Source: Candidatus Methylomirabilota bacterium (GTDB lineage: Bacteria; Methylomirabilota; Methylomirabilia; Rokubacteriales; CSP1-6). Taken from it: a stretch of DNA of 45,366 nucleotides. The first letter of the stretch is position 1, and every line of letters begins with the position of its first letter. The stretch spans positions 1 through 45,366 of the forward strand of contig DASYVT010000139.1 in assembly GCA_035936835.1 (NCBI GenBank). The letters run 5' to 3'. A model generated the notes under the pieces. That model did no database searches, was not told the DNA's origin, and worked only from the letters and a program-made list of their open reading frames with translations. Below are positions 1 through 6,178 of this stretch, one piece after another. Both the position numbers and the translations under genes were made by a program.

Positions 1-1
1 C

Positions 2-331
2 TTCGTCGTCCTCGTGCTTGGCTTCGGCACCTTCGAGTGGATGGTGCGCACGGGGCGTATCCGCTCGCCCCGCGCCGCCCTGGTCTTCCCCATCCTCTGC
101 TCGGTGGGCGGCGCCCTTCTCCTCACGCACTCTCACGCCTCGCTGAACATCAAGGCGGAGTACCTGATCGAAGTAACGCACGCGCCCCTGGGCGTGATCG
201 CCATGCTGGTGGGCTGGGGGCGCTGGCTCGAGCTGCGCCTCCCGCCTGGAGAAACCGCGCTGCCCGGGCGAGTGTGGTCAGTCGGTCTTGCGATGGTCGG
301 CGTGCTGCTGCTTCTCTACCGCGAGAGCTAG
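2..331 (+). CDS. Partial CopD-like integral membrane protein (C-terminal end)
   Basis: The reading frame is open from the left edge, so the true start lies outside the window and about 109 residues of the C-terminus remain. Several hydrophobic stretches alternate with short charged loops (VRTGRIRSPRA, LELRLPPGE), consistent with three membrane helices. A conserved-looking histidine-containing segment (LTHSHAS, then EVTHAPLG) resembles the histidine-bearing helices of CopD/YcnJ-type copper or haem-related membrane proteins. The family call rests on this fragment only and is tentative. It converges with the rlmI-like gene, and a strong hairpin lies between them. Confidence 0.45.
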   Translation, partial: FVVLVLGFGTFEWMVRTGRIRSPRAALVFPILCSVGGALLLTHSHASLNIKAEYLIEVTHAPLGVIAMLVGWGRWLELRLPPGETALPGRVWSVGLAMVGVLLLLYRES

Positions 332-363
332 GCGGCCGCCGATAAGGGCCCATCTGCTTCGTT

Positions 364-425
364 GGCGCCCTCGGCCGTGCGCTCAACGTAGCAGGGCTAC
401 GCCTCGCGCACGGCTCTCGGGCGCC
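364..425. terminator. Long imperfect hairpin between convergent genes
   Basis: The left arm 364-392 and right arm 396-425 are nearly complementary around a 3-base loop (AGG). Paired blocks are GGCGCC(C)/(G)GGCGCC, GCCGTGCGC/GCGCACGGC and CGTAGC/GCTACG, separated by small internal loops. It sits in the 141-base gap between two convergent genes, where a bidirectional transcription stop is expected. There is no T-tract, so it may instead be a dispersed palindromic repeat or a structured RNA. Confidence 0.5.
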
Positions 426-472
426 GCCTCGCATCTGGACCCTTCTCGACGCCCTCCACCTCAGGCAAAACT

Positions 473-1633
473 TCAGACGACTTCTAGAAGCAGGCCTGTG
501 AGATAGCGGGATTCGGGGACCGTCAGTAGGACGGGGTGGTCGCGGCTTTGGGAGAGCGTCCGGAGGACGCGGACGTTGACGCCCGCGTCGCCGGCGGCCT
601 CGCGGCAGATCTCCTCGAAGAGCCCCGGCGTGATGTGGTGCGAGCAGGAGAAAGTCGCCAGCACGCCGCCGGGCTCGAGCAGCCTGAGACCCCGGATGTT
701 GATCTCCTTGTAGCCGCGCGCCGCCGCCTCGATCGCGTCCTTCCGACGCGTGAAGGGCGGGGGATCGAGAACGACCACGCCGAAGCGCTCGCCTGCCGCC
801 TCGAGAGCCCGCAGGAGGTCGAAGGCATTGCCCTCCCTCAGCTCCGCCCGGGCCGTCGCGCCGTTCAGCTCCAGATTCCGGCGCGCCAGCGCGAGCGCGT
901 CGGCCGACGAGTCGAGCAGGAGCGCCTGGGTCGCGCCCGACCGAAGCGCGTGGCAGGCGAAGCCGCCCGAGAAGCAGAAGGCGTCGAGCACGCGGCGCCC
1001 GCCGGCATGCCGAGCTACGAGGGCGCGGTTCTCCGCCTGGTCGAGGTAGAGGCCGGTCTTGTGGCCCGCGCCGGGGGTGACGCCGAAGCGGCAGTCACCC
1101 TCGGTGACCACGAGCTCTTGCCCCGCTGGATCCCGGCGGGCGTCGAAGCCCTCGAGGCGAGCCGCCGTCGGCTCGTCGAGCCGGTGGATGCTGCCATTGG
1201 GAAACTGCCGCTCCAGGGCCGCGGTGATCAAGCCCTCCGCCTTGGACATCCCCAGCGTCAGGCACTGGACCACGCTCACGGGGCCGTAACGGTCCACCAC
1301 GAGACCGGGCAGCCCGTCCGCCTCGCTCCAGCAGAGGCGATAGGCATCGGAGACCAGGCCTGCCGTCCGGCGGTACTCCCAGGCGGCCTCGAGTCGGCGC
1401 CTGAAGAACGAAGCGTCAATGGCCTCGTCACGCCGCGTGAGGAGGCGACAGCAGAGCGACGGGCGGGGATTGTAGAAGCCCTGGCCGAGGTAGCGGCCGC
1501 CGGCATCCAGCACCTCGACGGCTAGGCCGGCCTCGGAGAAGCCCTTGAGGTCGGCGACCTGCGTCCGGTAGATCCAGGGGTGGCCGGCGTTGACTCGATG
1601 CTCGGCGCCGCGCTTGAGAACGAGCCTGGCCAT
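473..1633 (-). CDS. rlmI: Class I SAM-dependent rRNA large-subunit methyltransferase, RlmI family
   Basis: The 386-residue protein matches the usual length and layout of RlmI-type 23S rRNA cytosine-C5 methyltransferases. An N-terminal PUA-like RNA-binding domain (about 1-75, starting ARLVLKRGAEHRV with HPWIY) leads into a Rossmann methyltransferase domain. The SAM-binding loop is DAFCFSGGFACHAL at about 217-230, the catalytic-site motif DPPPF is at 290-294, and the SCSHH cysteine near residue 338 is the expected nucleophile. Known family members methylate C1962 of E. coli 23S rRNA; the same target here is inferred. The ATG at 1633 places the PUA domain at the very N-terminus. The neighbouring methyltransferase gene is on the same strand 25 bases upstream. 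Confidence 0.9.
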   Translation of the reverse strand: MARLVLKRGAEHRVNAGHPWIYRTQVADLKGFSEAGLAVEVLDAGGRYLGQGFYNPRPSLCCRLLTRRDEAIDASFFRRRLEAAWEYRRTAGLVSDAYRLCWSEADGLPGLVVDRYGPVSVVQCLTLGMSKAEGLITAALERQFPNGSIHRLDEPTAARLEGFDARRDPAGQELVVTEGDCRFGVTPGAGHKTGLYLDQAENRALVARHAGGRRVLDAFCFSGGFACHALRSGATQALLLDSSADALALARRNLELNGATARAELREGNAFDLLRALEAAGERFGVVVLDPPPFTRRKDAIEAAARGYKEINIRGLRLLEPGGVLATFSCSHHITPGLFEEICREAAGDAGVNVRVLRTLSQSRDHPVLLTVPESRYLTGLLLEVV

Positions 1634-1658
1634 AGGCGTGCCGACGCCTCGAACGCCG

Positions 1659-2432
1659 CTACTGCTTCCGGAGGACGACGACCATCAGGAGCGGGTGGTG
1701 GGCCCGGTCGAGCTTGAGGTGGGGCTTGAAGCCGTAGAACCATTCGACCAGGTCAAAGCCTCCGGCCAATGCGACCAGCGCCCGGAGCTCCTGCGGAAAA
1801 ACCATGCGGGAGGCGTGACGCTGGCGGTAGACGTGCCGGCGGCCGTCCTCGTGCGCCTCGAGCTCCATGTCCTCGTAGAAGGTCTGCGTCACCGGGTTGA
1901 GGTCCTTGAGGGCCTCGAACGTCGCGCGCACCGTCGCCCGCCCGCGCTGTCTCGTCCAGGACCAGCGCCGCGCCGGGTCGGTCCACGACGAGCACATGTA
2001 GCGGTCGAAGACGTAGAGTCCGCCCTTGCGGACGGCCTTGGCCACGCAGCGGAGGTGGGCCAGGATTGCCTCGTTCGTGAGCAGGTGCCCTTGCGAGTCC
2101 TGCATGCAGATGGCGGCGTCCACGGGGCGGGGCAGCGTGAAGCGGGTCATGTCCGCCACGTGGAGAGCTACGTCGAGGCCCTCCTCCGCCGCCCGCTCCC
2201 GGAGGAAGGCGATGTTCTCGGGCGACAGGTCAAGGCCCGACATGCGGTAGCCGCGCCGGCCGAGCCTGATCAGGTGCGGGCCCGTGCCGCAGGCGATGTC
2301 GAGCACGGTCTTCACGGGGCGCCTCGCATAGCGGCGGAAGCAGTGGGCGAGGAAGTCCACCTCCTGCTTCCGGTTCATGTCGAACGCGATCTCGTAGTAG
2401 CGCGGCGCCGAGTACCGGCCCTTCTGGCTCAC
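1659..2432 (-). CDS. Class I SAM-dependent methyltransferase (small-molecule type)
   Basis: The 257-residue protein has the classical motif I LDIACGTGPHLIRLGRRGY, followed by GLDLSPENIAFLRERA and a VADMTRF acidic loop (about residues 45-105). This is the pattern of Methyltransf_25/UbiE-like enzymes. The frame continues upstream to 2564 but that part lies inside the agmatinase-family gene; the GTG at 2432 is preferred because it begins 5 bases after the upstream stop and a GGTGGGGAAA stretch lies upstream. Sequence GRYSAPRYYEIAFDMNRKQEVDFL precedes the SAM domain, as in many methyltransferases placed near polyamine genes. The substrate cannot be told; polyamine or amino-acid metabolites are possible from context only. 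Confidence 0.8.
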   Translation of the reverse strand: MSQKGRYSAPRYYEIAFDMNRKQEVDFLAHCFRRYARRPVKTVLDIACGTGPHLIRLGRRGYRMSGLDLSPENIAFLRERAAEEGLDVALHVADMTRFTLPRPVDAAICMQDSQGHLLTNEAILAHLRCVAKAVRKGGLYVFDRYMCSSWTDPARRWSWTRQRGRATVRATFEALKDLNPVTQTFYEDMELEAHEDGRRHVYRQRHASRMVFPQELRALVALAGGFDLVEWFYGFKPHLKLDRAHHPLLMVVVLRKQ

Positions 2433-2436
2433 GGCT

Positions 2437-3294
2437 TCATTTTCCCCACCAGGTGAGAATCGCCTCGCGGAGAATCCAGGAGGCGGTGATGCCCGTGCGC
2501 CCCGACGGGTCAAAGGCATGCGCCACTTCCATGAGGTCCGTGCCCACGACGGTGCAGGGCTCAAGGAGCCTGACGATCTCGACGAGCTCCCTGGCCGTGA
2601 GCCCGCACGGCTCGGGCGCGCCCGTGCCGGGCGCCTCCGATGGGTCGAGCACGTCCACGTCTATCGTGACGTAGAGCGGGTGCCGGCTGAGCTCGGGCAA
2701 GAGGCTTCGGACGGCCTCGACCGGGTGGATGGCGTGCGCCGGGTAGAGGTGCGGCGCTTTCCGCCGGTACTCCTCCCGGGCGCCCGTCCGCATGCCCACC
2801 TGGTAGACCCGCTCGGGCGCGACCACCTCCATGACCCTGGCCATGGCTGAGGCGTAGTTGTAGCGCTCACCGAGGAACTCCTCTCTCAAATCCGGATGGG
2901 CGTCCAGCTGAAGGATGCGGAGATCGGGGATGGCGGGCGCCAGCACCTCGATGACGGGCAACGTCGCCGTGTGGTCACCGCCCAGCATCACGGGCAGGAG
3001 GCCGGGCCGCCAGAAGCCGCGGACCTCCTCGCGGGCCCTGGCCAGCTGCTCCCGGGGACCGCCTCCGCCCAGCTCACAGTCGCCCAGGTCGGCCATATGG
3101 AGGTCCTCCAGATCCCGATCGAGGGCGGGCGAGTAGGTCTCGATGGAGTCCGAGGCGATCCTGAGATCCCGGGGGCCGTGGTCGGCGCCGGTGCGGAGGT
3201 TGACGGAGCCTTCGAACGGGATGCCGAAGAGGACGATGCGGGCGTCCGGGTAGGGCGCCCGGCACGCGATGAAGCGTGGGTCGGCTGGCGTCAC
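2437..3294 (-). CDS. speB: Agmatinase-family ureohydrolase (SpeB-like) with His-to-Tyr change in the active-site loop
   Basis: The 285-residue protein carries the ureohydrolase metal motifs GGDHT (His108), DAHPD (Asp131, His133, Asp135) and DVD (Asp212, Asp214), so the binuclear Mn centre looks intact. In the loop after DAHPDLR, where agmatinases and arginases normally have a histidine (SH or HG context), this protein reads ERYNYASAM with Tyr147. The codon TAC at 2854-2856 confirms it. Family knowledge says that histidine aids catalysis, so activity or substrate may differ. It is followed by the methyltransferase gene 4 bases downstream and preceded by pyruvoyl arginine decarboxylase, so agmatine or N1-aminopropylagmatine are the natural candidate substrates (inference). 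Confidence 0.82.
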   Translation of the reverse strand: MTPADPRFIACRAPYPDARIVLFGIPFEGSVNLRTGADHGPRDLRIASDSIETYSPALDRDLEDLHMADLGDCELGGGGPREQLARAREEVRGFWRPGLLPVMLGGDHTATLPVIEVLAPAIPDLRILQLDAHPDLREEFLGERYNYASAMARVMEVVAPERVYQVGMRTGAREEYRRKAPHLYPAHAIHPVEAVRSLLPELSRHPLYVTIDVDVLDPSEAPGTGAPEPCGLTARELVEIVRLLEPCTVVGTDLMEVAHAFDPSGRTGITASWILREAILTWWGK

Positions 3295-3296
3295 GT

Positions 3297-3409
3297 GGGT
3301 AGCTCGCCTCGGACGGCGGGGCCCCAGCCCCGCGACGTCCTGCAGCTCGGACTGTCGGGTAGCTCGCCTCGGACGGCGGGGCCCCAGCCCCGCGACGTCC
3401 TGCAGCTCG
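3297..3409. repeat. Two tandem copies of a 60-bp-period palindromic repeat
   Basis: Bases 3297-3349 and 3357-3409 are identical (about 53 bases), spaced at exactly 60. Each copy contains GCGGGG-CCCCAG-CCCCGC, a strong hairpin core, flanked by further pairing blocks (GGACG/CGTCC and AGCT/AGCT). The pair fills the gap between the speB-like and arginine decarboxylase genes. It may stabilise or attenuate the mRNA between them, or be a REP/BIME-like dispersed element. Confidence 0.8.
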
Positions 3410-3420
3410 CACCTCGCAAA

Positions 3421-3903
3421 CTAGACGACGTCGTCGTCGGAGAGCAGCGTCACGGCAGCCAGGGCGCAGCCGGTGCGCTCGACGCGATGCTCCACGGCGC
3501 AGACCTTCATGTCGCGAATCGTCCAGCCGCGCACCGTGAAGGACTCCTTCAGCATATGGACGATGGCCCGCTCGGCCTCTTCCCGGGTGGCCTTGTCGTG
3601 GAACTCCATGATCACGCCGTTGGCCTTGGGATCGGTGGGGCGGGCCCAGCCGACAGCGGCGGCGACAACTTCGCCGGGCACTTCGCTGGTTATGGCGGCG
3701 TAGGCCGTGGGCACGATCGCGCCGGGCCGGAGCCTGGGCAGGTCCACAACCGTGGCCTCGGGCGGCAGGATCGAGGAGACCTTCACGAGGTTGATGTTGC
3801 CGATGCCCGCCGCCAGGAGGGCGTTGTCGAAGGCGTTGAGCGGGGTTGTACCCTCAGCGCTTCCGGACGTCGTGGCTGCCTTGGTCACCGGTTTCCAGCC
3901 CAT
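3421..3903 (-). CDS. pdaD: Pyruvoyl-dependent arginine decarboxylase
   Basis: The 160-residue protein converts arginine to agmatine. It belongs to the pyruvoyl-dependent decarboxylase family (archaeal/chlamydial PdaD): the proenzyme self-cleaves at a Ser-Ser pair. Here the site is KVSSILPPEA, with Ser43/Ser44; Ser44 would become the pyruvoyl group. The motifs LRPGAIVPTAYA and GVIMEFHDKATREEAE also fit the family. Length is typical. The ATG at 3903 has a purine-rich ribosome site (GGAGGCGAGGAGGAG). It lies upstream of the agmatinase-like gene and diverges from speD-speE, so this locus holds every step from arginine to spermidine. Confidence 0.92.
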   Translation of the reverse strand: MGWKPVTKAATTSGSAEGTTPLNAFDNALLAAGIGNINLVKVSSILPPEATVVDLPRLRPGAIVPTAYAAITSEVPGEVVAAAVGWARPTDPKANGVIMEFHDKATREEAERAIVHMLKESFTVRGWTIRDMKVCAVEHRVERTGCALAAVTLLSDDDVV

Positions 3904-3960
3904 TTCTCCTCCTCGCCTCCTTGGTTGAAGTGAAACGCCGCAGAATTTTTTTCTTCGCCC

Positions 3961-3988
3961 ATGTTAGCGAGTCGGGAGTGGAACGCAA
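3961..3988 (-). promoter_or_regulatory. Candidate promoter for pdaD-speB
   Basis: On the minus strand, TTGCGT (3988-3983) and TAACAT (3966-3961) are separated by 16 bases and point toward pdaD, whose ATG is at 3903. Each hexamer matches the sigma70 consensus at four of six positions. Confidence 0.45.
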
Positions 3989-4129
3989 GAGAAAAGTGGC
4001 CTCCGGGCGGCTTCCGATCGCTCGGGCGGCGGCTCCACGGCGGCTCATCCCGCCGCTTGACGACTGCCGATCGGGCCCGCGGCGGGCGCCTCGGCCTCGC
4101 CGAGAGCCTCCGGAGAGGGCATTTTTTCC

Positions 4130-4158
4130 TTGCAATGCCAAAAGCATGGCCCTACATT
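4130..4158 (+). promoter_or_regulatory. Candidate promoter for speD-speE-maf
   Basis: TTGCAA (4130-4135) and TACATT (4153-4158) are spaced by exactly 17 bases and lie 61 bases before the speD GTG start. The -35-like box follows a T6 run. Two four-of-six matches with ideal spacing in an otherwise GC-rich region make this plausible. Confidence 0.5.
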
Positions 4159-4218
4159 CAGAAAAATCGCATTCGCGGGTTTTTCGCGAGCGAGAAACGA
4201 ACGGAGAGGAGGGAGAGA

Positions 4219-4677
4219 GTGCAAGCACTGGGGCGACACCTGCTGCTCGAGCTGTTCGACTGCGACGCGGAAGCGCTCAACAGCCTTGAGACCGTGAAGG
4301 CGTCCATGGTGGAGGCGGCGAAGCGCGCCCAGGCCACCATCGTCGACGTCGTCTTTCACGAGTTCAACCCGTTCGGCATCAGCGGCGTTGTCGTTATCGC
4401 CGAGTCGCACCTCGCCATCCACACGTGGCCCGAGTACCGCTTCGCCGCGGTGGACATCTTCTCCTGCGGCGACGTGCTCCAGCCCCAGACGGCGGCCAAC
4501 TACCTGGTCGAGCAGTTCGGGGCCGCCCGAGCCTCCGTCGTCGAGCTCCAGCGCGGCATCTTCCTCCAGGCCTCACCCATGCCCCACAAGCCGGCCGGCG
4601 CCAGGGCGGCCGGCGCCAGGGCGGCAGTCGCCAAGGTGCCAGGCGCCAAGGTGCCAGGCGCGAAGGTGTCAGTCTGA
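4219..4677 (+). CDS. speD: S-adenosylmethionine decarboxylase proenzyme (class 1B, SpeD/SpeH type)
   Basis: The 152-residue proenzyme yields decarboxylated SAM, the aminopropyl donor for spermidine. Self-cleavage occurs before the serine of AESHLAIHTWPE (Ser63), which becomes the pyruvoyl group, as in the Thermotoga enzyme. DIFSCGD supplies the conserved downstream cysteine. The GTG at 4219 is chosen because it is preceded by GGAGAGGAGGGAGAGA and gives a family-standard N-terminus (GRHLLLELFDCD); the longer frame upstream is non-coding. The last ~28 residues are an unusual Ala/Gly/Lys/Val repeat tail beyond the normal fold. The stop is followed after two bases by the speE ATG, so the two are translated together. 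Confidence 0.93.
   Translation: MQALGRHLLLELFDCDAEALNSLETVKASMVEAAKRAQATIVDVVFHEFNPFGISGVVVIAESHLAIHTWPEYRFAAVDIFSCGDVLQPQTAANYLVEQFGAARASVVELQRGIFLQASPMPHKPAGARAAGARAAVAKVPGAKVPGAKVSV
4594..4670 (+). repeat. Short in-frame tandem repeats encoding the SpeD C-terminal tail
   Basis: Variants of a 9-15 base unit (GGCGCCAGGGCGGCC twice, then CCAAGGTGCCAGGCG-type units) give the peptide GARAAGARAAVAKVPGAK and onward. All units are multiples of three, so the frame is kept. Confidence 0.75.
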
Positions 4678-4679
4678 GG

Positions 4680-5600
4680 ATGAGCGGTCCCCCGCAGTAC
4701 AAGTGGTTCTTCGAGAGCACCACGCCGGTTGAAGGCCACATGCACGCCATCGCCCGCACCATCGCCACTCGCCAGACCAAGTTCCAGTTCATGGAGATCT
4801 TCGAGACCCATTCCTACGGCAAGGTCCTGGTCCTCGACGGCCGCATCCAGTCGAGCCAGCACGACGAGTTCATCTACCACGAGATCCTGGTCCAGCCGGG
4901 CCTCCTGGCACACCCAAAGCCGGTCCGCGCCATGGTCATCGGCGGGGGCGAGGGCGCCACGGTCAGGGAGATCCTGCGGCATCCGAGCATCACCGACTGC
5001 CTCATGGTGGACATCGACGGCGAGGTGGTCGAGGAGTGCAAGAAGCACCTGCCCGAGATGCACCAGGGCGCTTTCGAGGACTCGCGCACCCGGGTGCTCC
5101 ACGAGGACGCCCGAGCCTACCTCGAGAAGACCAAGGAGCGCTTCGACCTGATCGTGGTGGATTTGCCGGAGCCGCTCGAGGAGGGCCCGGCCTGCCTGCT
5201 CTTCACGACCGAGTTCTACACCCTGGTCCGCGACCGGCTGACGGACAACGGGATCATGACCATGCAGGCGGGCATGACCAAGATCAACGAGCTGTTCTTC
5301 TACGGCGCAGTCAACCGGACCCTCCACGAGGTGTTCCCGGTCGTCGCGCCCTACCAGGGCTTCATCTCCTGCTTCGGGACTCCCTGGGGCTTCATCCTGG
5401 CCTCCAAGGGCACCGACCCGCGCAAGCAGACGGCTCGCGAAATCGACGGGCTGATTTCTTCGCGAATGAACCCCGATACTCTCGGCTACTGGAACGGGGC
5501 CGCGCACCTGCACTCATTCAACCTGCCCAAGTTCCTGACCAATGCCCTGGCCAAGAACGACCGGGTCATTACGGACAAGAACCCCCTGATCGTCAGCTGA
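4680..5600 (+). CDS. speE: Spermidine synthase-family aminopropyltransferase (Thermus/thermospermine-synthase-like) with Asp-to-Glu catalytic change
   Basis: The 306-residue enzyme transfers the aminopropyl group of decarboxylated SAM to an amine. It has the N-terminal beta domain (GKVLVLDGRIQSSQHDEFIYHE, about 48-68), nucleotide motif IGGGEGATVREIL (87-99) and MVDIDGEVVE (109-118). The C-terminal portion (GIMTMQAGMTKIN, TDKNPLIV end) is closest in feel to Thermus-type agmatine aminopropyltransferases. The catalytic stretch usually written D-x-x-D-P reads DLPEP at 161-165, so the second Asp is Glu164 (GAG in the DNA). ATG at 4680 is 2 bases after the speD stop. Acceptor could be agmatine or putrescine; context with PdaD and a SpeB-like protein favours agmatine (inference). 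Confidence 0.88.
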   Translation: MSGPPQYKWFFESTTPVEGHMHAIARTIATRQTKFQFMEIFETHSYGKVLVLDGRIQSSQHDEFIYHEILVQPGLLAHPKPVRAMVIGGGEGATVREILRHPSITDCLMVDIDGEVVEECKKHLPEMHQGAFEDSRTRVLHEDARAYLEKTKERFDLIVVDLPEPLEEGPACLLFTTEFYTLVRDRLTDNGIMTMQAGMTKINELFFYGAVNRTLHEVFPVVAPYQGFISCFGTPWGFILASKGTDPRKQTAREIDGLISSRMNPDTLGYWNGAAHLHSFNLPKFLTNALAKNDRVITDKNPLIVS

Positions 5601-6178
5601 GCAGCAAGCCAGCCCTCGTCCTCGCCTCTGCCTCGCCCCGCCGTCAGGATCTCCTCGCGGGGCTCGGCATCCCGTTCACCGTGCAGCCGAGCCGTGTCGC
5701 CGAGGTCCATCCGCCGGGGCCGGCGGCGGCGGCAGTGGCTGCCGTCGCGCTGGACAAGGCGCGCGCCGTCGCGCGCGAGTGGACGGGCGGCCCGGCGGTT
5801 GTCCTGGGTGCAGACACCGAGGTGGTCTTGGACGGCCGCTACCTGGGCAAGCCCCGCGATGCAGCCGACGCCGCCCGCATGCTCCGGGAGCTCAGCGGCC
5901 GCACCCACGAGGTTGTCACCGGCCTCGCCCTCGTCGACGCGCCGTCCGGCCGGGAGGAGACTCTCGCGGTGACGACGCGTGTGACCATGATCGACGCCAG
6001 CGCCGAGGAGATCGCGGCCTACGTGGCGACCGGCGAGCCGCTCGACAAGGCCGGCGCCTATGCGATCCAGGGACAGGGCGCCCGGCTCGTGGCCCGCGTG
6101 GACGGCTGCTTCACCAACGTGGTCGGCCTGCCGGTTGAGACGACGCGGCGGCTGTTGAAGCGGTGGGGGCTCGTCTAG
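5597..6178 (+). CDS. maf: Maf-family nucleoside triphosphate pyrophosphatase, with no canonical start codon
   Basis: The 193-residue product has the Maf signature: LVLASASPRRQDLLAGLGIPF near the N-terminus, GADTEVVLDGRYLGKP, and EPLDKAGAYAIQGQGARLV near 150. Maf proteins hydrolyse non-canonical or canonical NTPs to NMPs. The frame enters from inside speE with no ATG, GTG or TTG near the conserved N-terminus. The best initiation site is CTG at 5597, which overlaps the speE stop (CTGA) exactly as ATGA overlaps do elsewhere in this window. The next in-frame GTG would remove the SASPRR motif. Its stop overlaps the convergent binding-protein gene by 4 bases. Confidence 0.85.
   Translation: MSSKPALVLASASPRRQDLLAGLGIPFTVQPSRVAEVHPPGPAAAAVAAVALDKARAVAREWTGGPAVVLGADTEVVLDGRYLGKPRDAADAARMLRELSGRTHEVVTGLALVDAPSGREETLAVTTRVTMIDASAEEIAAYVATGEPLDKAGAYAIQGQGARLVARVDGCFTNVVGLPVETTRRLLKRWGLV

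Larger units (their letters stand above)
3904..4218. promoter_or_regulatory. Divergent promoter region between pdaD and speD
   Basis: This 315-base stretch holds no convincing gene. It is locally AT-richer than its surroundings, with runs of T and A around 3943-3952 and 4121-4127. Candidate promoters face both ways (listed separately). Open frames that cross it are extensions of speD or antisense shadows. Confidence 0.6.

Noticed and set aside
4425-4679. N-terminal extension of SpeE
   Set aside because: It is an off-frame reading of speD; ATG 4680, two bases after the speD stop, gives the normal SpeE N-terminus.
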